The notes under the pieces: model-generated
What the model saw: the letters and a program-made list of their open reading frames with translations, nothing else
Database searches by the model: none
Told to the model about the DNA's origin: nothing
From: an uncultured Anaerosacchariphilus sp.
GTDB lineage: Bacteria > Bacillota > Clostridia > Lachnospirales > Lachnospiraceae
Reading direction: 5' to 3'
Length of the DNA stretch: 7,311 nucleotides
Assembly: GCA_934373375.1 (NCBI GenBank)
Contig: CAKROP010000101.1
Location: 1-7,311 of the forward strand
Program-made: the position numbers and the translations under genes
Shown: one piece after another, positions 1 to 5,771 of the stretch
Position numbering within the stretch: the first letter of the stretch is position 1
Layout of the letters: each line of letters opens with the position of its first letter

Positions 1-1
1 A

Positions 2-2641
2 TACGCTGGCAGCTCCATGCGCATCAACGTGGACGCTTCCTACCGGGCGGATCAGCGGGAAACCATCAGCCTGAAGGGCGTGGTGAAAAATGACCCGATC
101 CGCGTACAGATTAACTTGATGGACTGGTTTACGGAAAACGAGCTGACCGGCGCGACTCTGCAGCTTTTGGATGAAAATGAGTCCGTTGTGGAAACATTCA
201 CGACTGTTTCAAAAAACAATCCGATTATCCGGAAGCTGGAGCGGGGAAAAACCTACCGGGTAAGGGAACTGGTGACTCCGTCGGGCTATGAAGAAGGATT
301 CCTGCTGAAGGACGGCTATGTAACGGACAAGACAGACAGTCTGGAGCTGTCCAAGCAGTATGCTTCGAATAACGGGAAAAAGGATGTGGCCTTTACCGTA
401 CTGGATACGGGAAAGCTCCAGGTGGTGAGCCTGTTCCTGAAGCCGGAAGCCGGTGTTCTGGAAATTACGAAGGAGGGACCGGTTCCGGTGGGAACGGAAA
501 AAGAAATCGATGAAAATGGCAACCGGATTGAGACCCCGATATATGAGATTATGGGACTTCCGGGAGCGGAATATGTGCTTCAGGCGAAGGAGCAAATCGG
601 CTATCCGGACGGCCAGGAGGGGGTGCTTTTTGAAAAGGACGCATTGGTGCTGGAACAGTATGCGGAACAGAAGAAAACCGGAGCCATGCAGTATTTTACC
701 ATAGATGTGCCGGAAGGAAAGGGCGAGCTGGTGAAAGCAGAACGCATGCTGCCGGATGGTACGGAGGCAGCGCTTGTGCTGCGGACCGGGCAGGATGGCA
801 AGGTGCAGGTAACCGGACTTCCGGCGGGAAGCTACCGCGTCGTGGAGGTGAAGGCTCCGGCTGGCTATTACCGGGATCCGGGAATGTGTACGCAGACGGT
901 GGATCTGGGAGACAGCGTTTCCGTACGGTTTGAGAATCCGAAACAGGAGATCGAAAAACCGGGTAAAGATCCGGATAAGGATCCGGATGCTCCCCGCCGG
1001 ATCGGCATGCTGGCAGAAAAATACGGTGTGGACGGAGAAGAACGGATTCCGGTATCCGGCGCCGCCTTTACCCTGTACGCGGCAGAGGACGTCCGTAATA
1101 TCTTTGGTGAGCTGATTTACCGGGAGGGAACGGAGGTGGAGACGGCCCTGTCCGGAGCGGACGGGCTGGCGCGCTTTGTGACAGATGTTCCCATCGGTCT
1201 CTACCGCATCCGGGAGACAAAAGCGCCGGACGGCTACTACAGCAGCACGAAGGAGATTCTCTATGACGTGGCGAAGGACAAGGACGATGATTCCGTTCAT
1301 TACCTGAATTTCAGTGATTTTGTGGAAAATGCCCCGACGAAGCTCACGATCCGCCTGCAGGACGATCTGACCCATAACGAACTGGCGGACGCCTGCCTGG
1401 AGATTACGGATGAGAAGGGAGAGCCTGTGGAAACCTGGATGACCAGAGTGGATAACGGGTATACCATCCGGGGGCTCTCTGTGGATAAGTGTTACACCAT
1501 CACAGAAAAGCTGCCGCGGGAGGGCTATCTGGTGAAATTTACAGAGAGCTATACAGAGAGCGGTAATGTGGAACTGCGGGAGCCGGAGGGAGCGAAAGTG
1601 GAGTTTCGGATTCCGGATGCGCCGGGCGGTGTGACGGAGGACGGCCATCTGAACCCGGCCTCAGTGCCGGAGACGGGGCGCATTGTCCTGGAAAATCCCT
1701 TTGTGACCGGCGATGTGCATCTGCAAAAGGACGGAGAAATTCTGGAAAGCTGGACACCGGCGCAGCATGTGGGCCAGTGGCTGCGTTCGACCTTTGGATA
1801 TCGGGAAAAGGGTCTGGGTCAGGTGGAATTCGCGGTCTATGCGGCGGAGGACATTGAACATCCGGACGGCGTCACGGGAATTTGCTTCCGGAAGGGTGAG
1901 CAGGTGCTGACGGGTGTACGCTCTGAAAAGCAGGAGGCCCGGGGCGTTACAGATAAGAGTGGCATGCTGGAGTTCAGAGAACTTTATCTGGGCCAGTATG
2001 AGATTCGGGAGCTGAAGACAGCGGAAGGCTATGTGCGTGATAAAAAGCCGATTCTCTTCACCCTTGCCTACCGGGACGGCTACACCAGTACGGTGGATGC
2101 GCGGCAGGGAAGTGTCCGCTGGATCAATCCCCGTCAGAGGAGTGAAGTGACTGTGCATAAAACAGATGCCGCCGACGGCAAAGCCCTGGCGGGAGCAGAA
2201 ATCGGCCTGTATACGGCAGAATCCGTTAATCGGGCGGACGGCACCTGTCTTCTCACGGCGGACACGCTTCTGGAAACAGGCGTTACAGACGTGGACGGCA
2301 CCCTTGTTTTCGCAGCAGATCTGCCCTTTGGCAGCTATTATGTGAAGGAGATGACAGCTCCGGATGGGTATCTGCTTTCAGAGGAGAAACAGCCGTTTAC
2401 CATTACTTATGCAGGGAAAAATACAGAGCTGATAAAATTAAGCCTGACGATTCAGAATACGAGACAACCGGAAGAACATGCAGGAGTCCCAGGCGCTCCG
2501 ACCAGTGCCCAGGCCGCGCCGACCGGGGATGAGACGCCGGTGGAAATCTATCTGTTTCTGCTGCTTATAAGCCTTCTGGCAGCGGGCAGAATCTGGATGG
2601 AAGTACAAAGGAGAAAGTGTGAAATGCAAAACAGGGATTGA
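2..2641 (+). CDS. CnaB/SpaA-repeat surface protein, sortase-anchored type (5' end missing)
   Basis: This is a cell-wall-anchored surface protein of the adhesin or pilin type. The frame is open to the left window edge (Y-A-G-S-S precedes the Met codon at 17) and there is no signal peptide, so the true start lies upstream and Met-17 is only an internal Met. Residues below count from that Met. About six beta-sandwich modules follow: 27-115, 146-308, 328-439, 441-534, 565-705 and 709-815. Several carry the CnaB signs: an early Lys (K152, K715), a Glu in an ETKAPDGY-like strand (E277, E400, E665, E778) and a closing Asn (N307, N438, N704, N814), the set that forms intramolecular isopeptide bonds in this fold. 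A Lys/Asp/Pro linker sits at 314-326. The C-terminus has PTGD (835-838), a hydrophobic segment (842-860) and a basic tail. The ligand is unknown. The class is secure; adhesin versus minor pilin is open. Confidence 0.88.
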   Translation, partial: YAGSSMRINVDASYRADQRETISLKGVVKNDPIRVQINLMDWFTENELTGATLQLLDENESVVETFTTVSKNNPIIRKLERGKTYRVRELVTPSGYEEGFLLKDGYVTDKTDSLELSKQYASNNGKKDVAFTVLDTGKLQVVSLFLKPEAGVLEITKEGPVPVGTEKEIDENGNRIETPIYEIMGLPGAEYVLQAKEQIGYPDGQEGVLFEKDALVLEQYAEQKKTGAMQYFTIDVPEGKGELVKAERMLPDGTEAALVLRTGQDGKVQVTGLPAGSYRVVEVKAPAGYYRDPGMCTQTVDLGDSVSVRFENPKQEIEKPGKDPDKDPDAPRRIGMLAEKYGVDGEERIPVSGAAFTLYAAEDVRNIFGELIYREGTEVETALSGADGLARFVTDVPIGLYRIRETKAPDGYYSSTKEILYDVAKDKDDDSVHYLNFSDFVENAPTKLTIRLQDDLTHNELADACLEITDEKGEPVETWMTRVDNGYTIRGLSVDKCYTITEKLPREGYLVKFTESYTESGNVELREPEGAKVEFRIPDAPGGVTEDGHLNPASVPETGRIVLENPFVTGDVHLQKDGEILESWTPAQHVGQWLRSTFGYREKGLGQVEFAVYAAEDIEHPDGVTGICFRKGEQVLTGVRSEKQEARGVTDKSGMLEFRELYLGQYEIRELKTAEGYVRDKKPILFTLAYRDGYTSTVDARQGSVRWINPRQRSEVTVHKTDAADGKALAGAEIGLYTAESVNRADGTCLLTADTLLETGVTDVDGTLVFAADLPFGSYYVKEMTAPDGYLLSEEKQPFTITYAGKNTELIKLSLTIQNTRQPEEHAGVPGAPTSAQAAPTGDETPVEIYLFLLLISLLAAGRIWMEVQRRKCEMQNRD
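95..2461 (+). repeat. Tandem CnaB-like modules, two alternating kinds
   Basis: Protein-level repeats within the surface protein. Modules 1 and 4 resemble each other (NELTGATLQLLDE...VVETF versus NELADACLEITDE...PVETW) and lack an obvious Lys in the first strand. Modules 2, 3, 5 and 6 share a G-A-x-F/Y-x-L-Y/Q-A-A/K-E-D/Q core followed by a glycine-rich turn and an E-x-K-A-P-x-GY strand. The order is therefore short type, long type, long type, repeated twice, which suggests duplication of a three-module block followed by divergence. The repeats are visible in protein, not as near-identical DNA, so the duplication is old. Module borders are approximate. Confidence 0.65.
2519..2638 (+). other. 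C-terminal cell-wall sorting signal (PTGD type)
   Basis: The last 40 residues have the three-part layout of a sortase substrate: a short motif (A-A-P-T-G-D-E-T-P), a hydrophobic stretch of about 19 residues rich in Leu/Ile, and a charged tail with R-R-K. The motif is not canonical LPXTG: aligned on Thr-Gly, the Leu and Pro positions are both Ala. TGD(D/E)TP endings are common in surface proteins of gut Clostridia. Anchoring by a sortase is inferred, and no sortase gene is in this window. Confidence 0.7.
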
Positions 2642-2666
2642 ACTTTTCCACGTTTGTTGATATGAT
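2638..2666 (+). promoter_or_regulatory. Sigma-A promoter for the kinase-ROK unit
   Basis: The -35 box TTGAAC (2638-2643) overlaps the stop codon of the surface gene. A 17-base spacer follows, then -10 TATGAT (2661-2666) preceded by TGA, giving an extended -10 (TGnTATGAT). The predicted start of transcription is near 2673, leaving a leader of about 55 bases before the kinase. There is no intrinsic terminator between the surface gene and this promoter, so read-through from upstream is also possible. Read from sequence only. Confidence 0.62.
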
Positions 2667-2717
2667 TTTCTTATGAAAAATTCTAAAATCAGCGTTCAGG
2701 ACAGGACGTGGGAAAGT
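2642..2717. repeat. 12-bp inverted repeat spanning the kinase promoter and leader
   Basis: The left arm ACTTTTCCACGT (2642-2653) and right arm ACGTGGGAAAGT (2706-2717) are complementary over 12 positions, with one G.T pair. The arms lie 64 bp apart centre to centre. The left arm sits in the -35/-10 spacer; the right arm ends directly before the AGGAGG ribosome binding site (2718-2723). A transcript from the local promoter lacks the left arm, so the pair could be a DNA element, or an RNA stem only in read-through transcripts. There is no T-run after it, so it is not a typical terminator. Confidence 0.45.
2663..2691. promoter_or_regulatory. Candidate operator overlapping the kinase promoter
   Basis: A perfect 7-bp inverted repeat, TGATTTT (2663-2669) and AAAATCA (2685-2691), with a 15-base spacer, begins inside the -10 box and reaches about +19. 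The position suits a repressor site. It does not resemble the palindromes before the second operon, and AT-rich DNA yields such repeats by chance, so the assignment is tentative. It nests within the 12-bp inverted repeat with almost the same centre. Confidence 0.3.
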
Positions 2718-2727
2718 AGGAGGAAGT

Positions 2728-3669
2728 ATGGATTTTATTACAATTGGTGAGATGGTAATTGATTTTCTTCCCGGCCAGGAAGAAGGAAGCTACATTCGTA
2801 ACGCAGGCGGCGCGCCCGCAAATGTGGCAATCAGTGCGGCAAGGAACGGTCTGAAGGCAGGTATGTATTGTAAGGTGGGAAATGACGATTTCGGAAAGTT
2901 TCTGCTGAAAACCTTAAGAGAGAACAACGTGGAGCCTCTGGCGCCGGAGATGACAGATGAAGCCACTACGACCATGGCGTTTGTGTCTCTGAACGAGCAT
3001 AATGACAGAAGCTTTACCTTTGCAAGAAAGCCCGGCGCGGATATGCTGCTGGACAAGAGCGAGATCCGGGACGAGGATCTGAAGGACTGCCGTATTGTAC
3101 AGGCGGGCTCCTGCAGCCTTTCTGCCGGACCGGCGGTGGAGGCTACCGAGTATGCCATGGCCAGAGCGAAAGAGCTGGGCAAGCTGGTAGGCTTTGACAT
3201 CAATTACCGGAATCTGATGTGGAAGGATGACAAGAGGGCCTGCACCGAGAAGGTGCTTTCCATTCTGAAATACGTGGATTTCCTGAAGCTCTCCGATGAG
3301 GAGATTGACATGGTAGGGGGACATGACAACCTTTTGAATGTCATGAAGGAATATGATATTGCAGCGGCAGTCCTGACCCTGGGTGGCGATGGCGCAGAGG
3401 TCTTCTACGACGGAAAGTCCTATGTGGTTCCGGGCTTCAAGGTATCCCACGTGGCAGACACCACAGGAGCCGGAGACGCGTTCTGGGGCGGTTTCCTTTC
3501 CTGCGTCCTGAACCATGGCGTAGCTTCTGTGGATCAGTTGAACGCTGAACTGTTGCAGGAGGCAGTAAAATACGGCAATGTGAGCGGATCTCTTTCCGTA
3601 CAGGAGAAAGGAGCGATCTCATCTCTGCCTACCAGAGAGAAGGTTGAGAAGTTTCTCGCAGAGAACTGA
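2728..3669 (+). CDS. PfkB-family carbohydrate kinase, fructokinase-like
   Basis: A cytoplasmic ATP-dependent sugar kinase of the ribokinase/PfkB fold, 313 residues, normal for the family. Visible motifs are GEMVIDFLP at the N-terminus with the sugar-binding Asp (D12), the GGAPANVA signature (27-34), G-N-D-D-F-G (51-56), a KPGAD segment (101-105) typical of fructokinases, FDINYRNLMW (156-165), and the C-terminal DTTGAGD signature (244-250) with D250 as catalytic base. The start is fixed by AGGAGG five bases upstream. It heads a two-gene unit with the ROK regulator. The best match by motif is the fructokinase subgroup, which phosphorylates a hexulose at O6 or O1. The nearby epimerase and isomerase operon suggests that a rarer ketose such as allulose is as plausible as fructose. 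All key residues are present. Confidence 0.9.
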   Translation: MDFITIGEMVIDFLPGQEEGSYIRNAGGAPANVAISAARNGLKAGMYCKVGNDDFGKFLLKTLRENNVEPLAPEMTDEATTTMAFVSLNEHNDRSFTFARKPGADMLLDKSEIRDEDLKDCRIVQAGSCSLSAGPAVEATEYAMARAKELGKLVGFDINYRNLMWKDDKRACTEKVLSILKYVDFLKLSDEEIDMVGGHDNLLNVMKEYDIAAAVLTLGGDGAEVFYDGKSYVVPGFKVSHVADTTGAGDAFWGGFLSCVLNHGVASVDQLNAELLQEAVKYGNVSGSLSVQEKGAISSLPTREKVEKFLAEN

Positions 3670-3677
3670 TAAATACT

Positions 3678-4832
3678 ATGGCTAGACTAGGTGTAAATAA
3701 AGATTATCTGAAAAAACGAAACCGAGGTCTGGTACTCCAACTGATCGCTACGGGGAAATGCGCTTCCAGAATCGAACTGGCAAGAGAGGTGCATCTGACC
3801 AAAACGGCGATTTCAGCGATTGTCAATGAGCTGATTGAGCAGGGATACTTAAGAGAAGCGACAGTGACGACGAAGGCAAAGCTGGGCAGAACGCCTGTAA
3901 AGCTGGAGATTAGTTCGGAAGCTCCGAAATACATAGGGATTCTGTTCGGCCGCGGCTGCCTGGAGGCGGCGATCTGTGATTTGAACATGAATATCATTGC
4001 CTACGAGCGGGTAGAACGGGAATGGTCGGGCGGAGAGGAAATCATGGAGATTGCCTACCGTCTGCTGGATCGCCTGCTGGAGCGGGAAGAGAAGATCATT
4101 GCCATCGGAGTGGCGACGCCGGGACCGGTAGATGTGAAGAAGGGCCGGATTATCAATCCGGGTTATTTTCACGGAATACAGAATCTGGATGTGGCAGAGC
4201 CTATCCAGAAGCGCTATGGAATTCCGGTGTTCCTGGATCATGATGTCCAGAGCGCAGCGCTGGTGGAACAGCTCTACGGAAACGGGCAGGGATATCAGGA
4301 CGTGCTGGTGCTGGGTATTGAAAAGGGTGTCGGAAGCGGTATCATGACCAATGGACACAGATATCAGAGTAATTCCGGTTATCCTCCGGAGATGGGTCAC
4401 CTTTCCATCAACCATCATGGCCGGAAATGTGTCTGCGGCAATATCGGCTGCCTGGAGGCTTACATCGGTTCTGACAGAGTGCAGGAAAAGATAGAGGCCG
4501 CCTTTGGCAGGAAGATTCCGTACCGGGAATTTTGCCAAATGGAGAATCCGGAAGCAGACCGGATTATGCAGGAGATTATCAATGATCTGTCCTGTGCGAT
4601 CATCAGTGTGCAGAATATCATGAACTTCGAGATGATCCTGCTGGGAATGGACAGCATCTACTGGCAGGAAAAGTACCTGAGGCGGTTGGAAGACATCATC
4701 AATGAACGGAAGTTTGCCAACAAAAAGGTACGGACGCTGGTGAAAAAGGTAAAATTCATGGAAAAAATGCCGGTTCTCGGCGCTGTATGCAATGCGGTAA
4801 ACAAGACCTTTGAAGGCGAAATGCTGGATTAA
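3678..4832 (+). CDS. ROK-family transcriptional regulator (NagC/XylR-like)
   Basis: A 384-residue sugar-responsive DNA-binding protein. The N-terminal winged helix-turn-helix spans about residues 12-60 (recognition region TKTAISAIVNELIEQGYL). The sugar-binding actin-like domain follows, with VATPGPVD (145-152), LDHD (186-189, D189 at the kinase catalytic position), GIEKGVGSGI (213-222), and a zinc site of H241, C251, C253 and C258 in PEMGH and CVCGNIGCLE. The N-terminal DxGxT phosphate loop of ROK kinases is replaced by GILFGRGCL (87-95), so it is a regulator rather than a sugar kinase. The gene begins 8 bp after the kinase stop and has no convincing ribosome binding site (best is AGAGAA about 13 bases upstream), pointing to translational coupling. 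It ends before a strong terminator. The likely targets are the two promoters in this window; the inducer is unknown. Confidence 0.9.
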   Translation: MARLGVNKDYLKKRNRGLVLQLIATGKCASRIELAREVHLTKTAISAIVNELIEQGYLREATVTTKAKLGRTPVKLEISSEAPKYIGILFGRGCLEAAICDLNMNIIAYERVEREWSGGEEIMEIAYRLLDRLLEREEKIIAIGVATPGPVDVKKGRIINPGYFHGIQNLDVAEPIQKRYGIPVFLDHDVQSAALVEQLYGNGQGYQDVLVLGIEKGVGSGIMTNGHRYQSNSGYPPEMGHLSINHHGRKCVCGNIGCLEAYIGSDRVQEKIEAAFGRKIPYREFCQMENPEADRIMQEIINDLSCAIISVQNIMNFEMILLGMDSIYWQEKYLRRLEDIINERKFANKKVRTLVKKVKFMEKMPVLGAVCNAVNKTFEGEMLD

Positions 4833-4855
4833 ATGTTAAAATAAAGTCAATGTAC

Positions 4856-4906
4856 AAAGGAGAAGAATGCTGATGGGAGAATGAATCAGCAGACTTCTCC
4901 TTTTTT
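4856..4906 (+). terminator. Intrinsic terminator after the ROK gene
   Basis: A perfect 10-bp stem AAAGGAGAAG (4856-4865) with CTTCTCCTTT (4894-4903) encloses a 2x2 internal loop and a second perfect 7-bp stem TGCTGAT (4868-4874) with ATCAGCA (4885-4891), capped by a 10-base loop. A run of six T (4901-4906) follows on the same strand. This is a strong rho-independent terminator that separates the kinase-ROK unit from the epimerase operon. Its T-run is also part of the palindrome at 4900-4926. Confidence 0.9.
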
Positions 4907-4926
4907 GTGTAATTTATACAAAAAAG
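4900..4926. promoter_or_regulatory. 27-bp near-perfect palindrome, candidate operator 1
   Basis: The left arm CTTTTTTGTGTAA (4900-4912) and right arm TTATACAAAAAAG (4914-4926) are complementary at 12 of 13 positions around centre 4913; the one mismatch is a G.T pair. It lies just over 40 bp upstream of the -35 box of the epimerase promoter, where an activator or upstream repressor site could sit. It shares TTTTGTGTAA with the second palindrome. It could instead be an extension of the terminator. Confidence 0.42.
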
Positions 4927-4934
4927 AAAACAGC

Positions 4935-4953
4935 TTTTGTGTAAAACATAAAA
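4935..4953. promoter_or_regulatory. Second, weaker palindrome, candidate operator 2
   Basis: TTTTGTGT (4935-4942) and ACATAAAA (4946-4953) form an imperfect palindrome around 4944 with one G.T pair. Its left half repeats exactly the TTTTGTGTAA of the first palindrome (4903-4912). The two centres are 31 bp apart, close to three helical turns, so two dimers would bind on the same face of the DNA. It sits 15 bp upstream of the -35 box. Confidence 0.38.
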
Positions 4954-4968
4954 ATTGGAATTGCCGGA

Positions 4969-4996
4969 TTGACAAATGATGAGAATGATGTATAAT
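4969..4996 (+). promoter_or_regulatory. Consensus sigma-A promoter of the epimerase operon
   Basis: Both boxes are perfect: -35 TTGACA (4969-4974) and -10 TATAAT (4991-4996), with a 16-base spacer, one shorter than optimal. The predicted start of transcription is near 5003, giving a leader of about 56 bases. A promoter this strong in front of sugar genes would be expected to be held down by a repressor, which fits the palindromes around it. Confidence 0.85.
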
Positions 4997-5010
4997 TTGT
5001 TCATATAAAG

Positions 5011-5031
5011 TTAGTAAGGGCAATGCACTAA
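5011..5031. promoter_or_regulatory. TTAGT-N11-ACTAA palindrome, candidate ROK operator
   Basis: TTAGT (5011-5015) and ACTAA (5027-5031) form an inverted repeat at about +9 to +29 of the predicted transcript. The outer half-sites of the Bacillus XylR operator, another ROK regulator, are also TTAGT and ACTAA and lie just downstream of the promoter, though with a different spacing. The same bases could form a small leader hairpin. A repressor bound here would block initiation or early elongation. Five-base half-sites are weak evidence alone. Confidence 0.4.
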
Positions 5032-5058
5032 TATACAAGATGTAGGAGAAAAGGAAAA

Positions 5059-5769
5059 ATGAACGAGAAAATTTGGGCAAAATCCTGTCATATCTCTCCG
5101 TCCATGATTACGCTGGATATGTGTAACCTGGAACAGCAGTGCCGGATGGTAGAAGAAGCCGGACTGGAGATGATTCATGTAGATATTCTGGACGGACATT
5201 TCAGCCCGAGTATGCCGCTGGGTCTTGATACTGTAAAGCAGCTTCGAAAGAAAACCAATCTGGAGTTTGAAGCGCATGTAATGGTAACAGAGCCGCAGTT
5301 CTTTATCGATGAACTGATTGAGGCAGGCGCTTCTCAGATTGTATTTCACATAGAAACCTGTGACCACGTGGACGGCATGCTGAATTACATTCACAGCAAG
5401 GGGATCCGCGCTGGTGTGGCTCTGAAGCCGGCGACGCCGCTGTATGAGCTGGAGTACATCCTTGATAAATGCGACGCAGTGCTTCTGATGCTGATTAATC
5501 CGGGCTTTGCCCAGGTGAAAGGCGAGGCACAGACAGCTTACTCAGCAAAGAAGATTCATGATTTACATGAAATGATTACCGCCAGAGGGCTGGATACCAG
5601 AGTGATTCTGGACGGAAGAATTTCACCGGAGAACATTTCCACCTACGGAATGTCCGGCGAAGCGGATATCTTCGTAGCGGGAAGCACCTGTATCAAGAAG
5701 GATGACCAGACCGGAAGCCTGAAGAAGCTGAAGGCCATGGAAGATGAGATTAACAGCAAGAGGTCATAA
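5059..5769 (+). CDS. Ribulose-phosphate 3-epimerase-like sugar-phosphate epimerase (RPE/AlsE family)
   Basis: A cytoplasmic TIM-barrel epimerase of 236 residues, close to the usual 210-235. The metal and acid-base set is intact: S15 in SPSM, H40 and D42 in MIHVDILDGHF, H73 in AHVMV, and D185 in VILDG. Family members invert C3 of ketose phosphates: ribulose 5-phosphate in RPE, allulose 6-phosphate in AlsE. Two ligand loops are unusual. The NPGFGGQ loop reads NPGFAQVKGEAQ (147-158), and the phosphate-binding DGG is DGR (185-187). These changes, and the sugar-kinase/ROK context, argue for a dedicated catabolic enzyme rather than the housekeeping pentose-phosphate RPE. The start has AGGAG (5044-5048) 10 bases upstream. 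It is the first gene after the consensus promoter, and the isomerase gene starts 2 bp after its stop. Automatic annotation would probably say Rpe; a hexulose 6-phosphate 3-epimerase is an equal candidate. Confidence 0.85.
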   Translation: MNEKIWAKSCHISPSMITLDMCNLEQQCRMVEEAGLEMIHVDILDGHFSPSMPLGLDTVKQLRKKTNLEFEAHVMVTEPQFFIDELIEAGASQIVFHIETCDHVDGMLNYIHSKGIRAGVALKPATPLYELEYILDKCDAVLLMLINPGFAQVKGEAQTAYSAKKIHDLHEMITARGLDTRVILDGRISPENISTYGMSGEADIFVAGSTCIKKDDQTGSLKKLKAMEDEINSKRS

Positions 5770-5771
5770 AG

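Noticed and set aside
209..1648. 479-codon open frame on the minus strand opposite the surface gene
   Set aside because: It lies wholly antisense to a clear CnaB-repeat protein, and its translation has low-complexity His/Arg/Leu content and no recognisable domain. It is a codon-bias shadow.
2642..2717. The inverted repeat after the surface gene as an intrinsic terminator
   Set aside because: The loop is over 50 bases and no T-run follows; the sequence after the right arm is the ribosome binding site of the kinase.
4756..5080. Small minus-strand open frames in the intergenic region after the ROK gene
   Set aside because: They cover the terminator, the palindromes and the promoter, lack ribosome binding sites and encode Phe/Tyr/Ile-rich AT-driven peptides. 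No small gene is supported here.
5059..5769. The epimerase as a 3-hexulose-6-phosphate synthase, partner of PHI
   Set aside because: The SPSM, HVDILDGHF and HVMV motifs are those of the RPE family. The DLKTMD-type motif of hexulose-phosphate synthase is not present.
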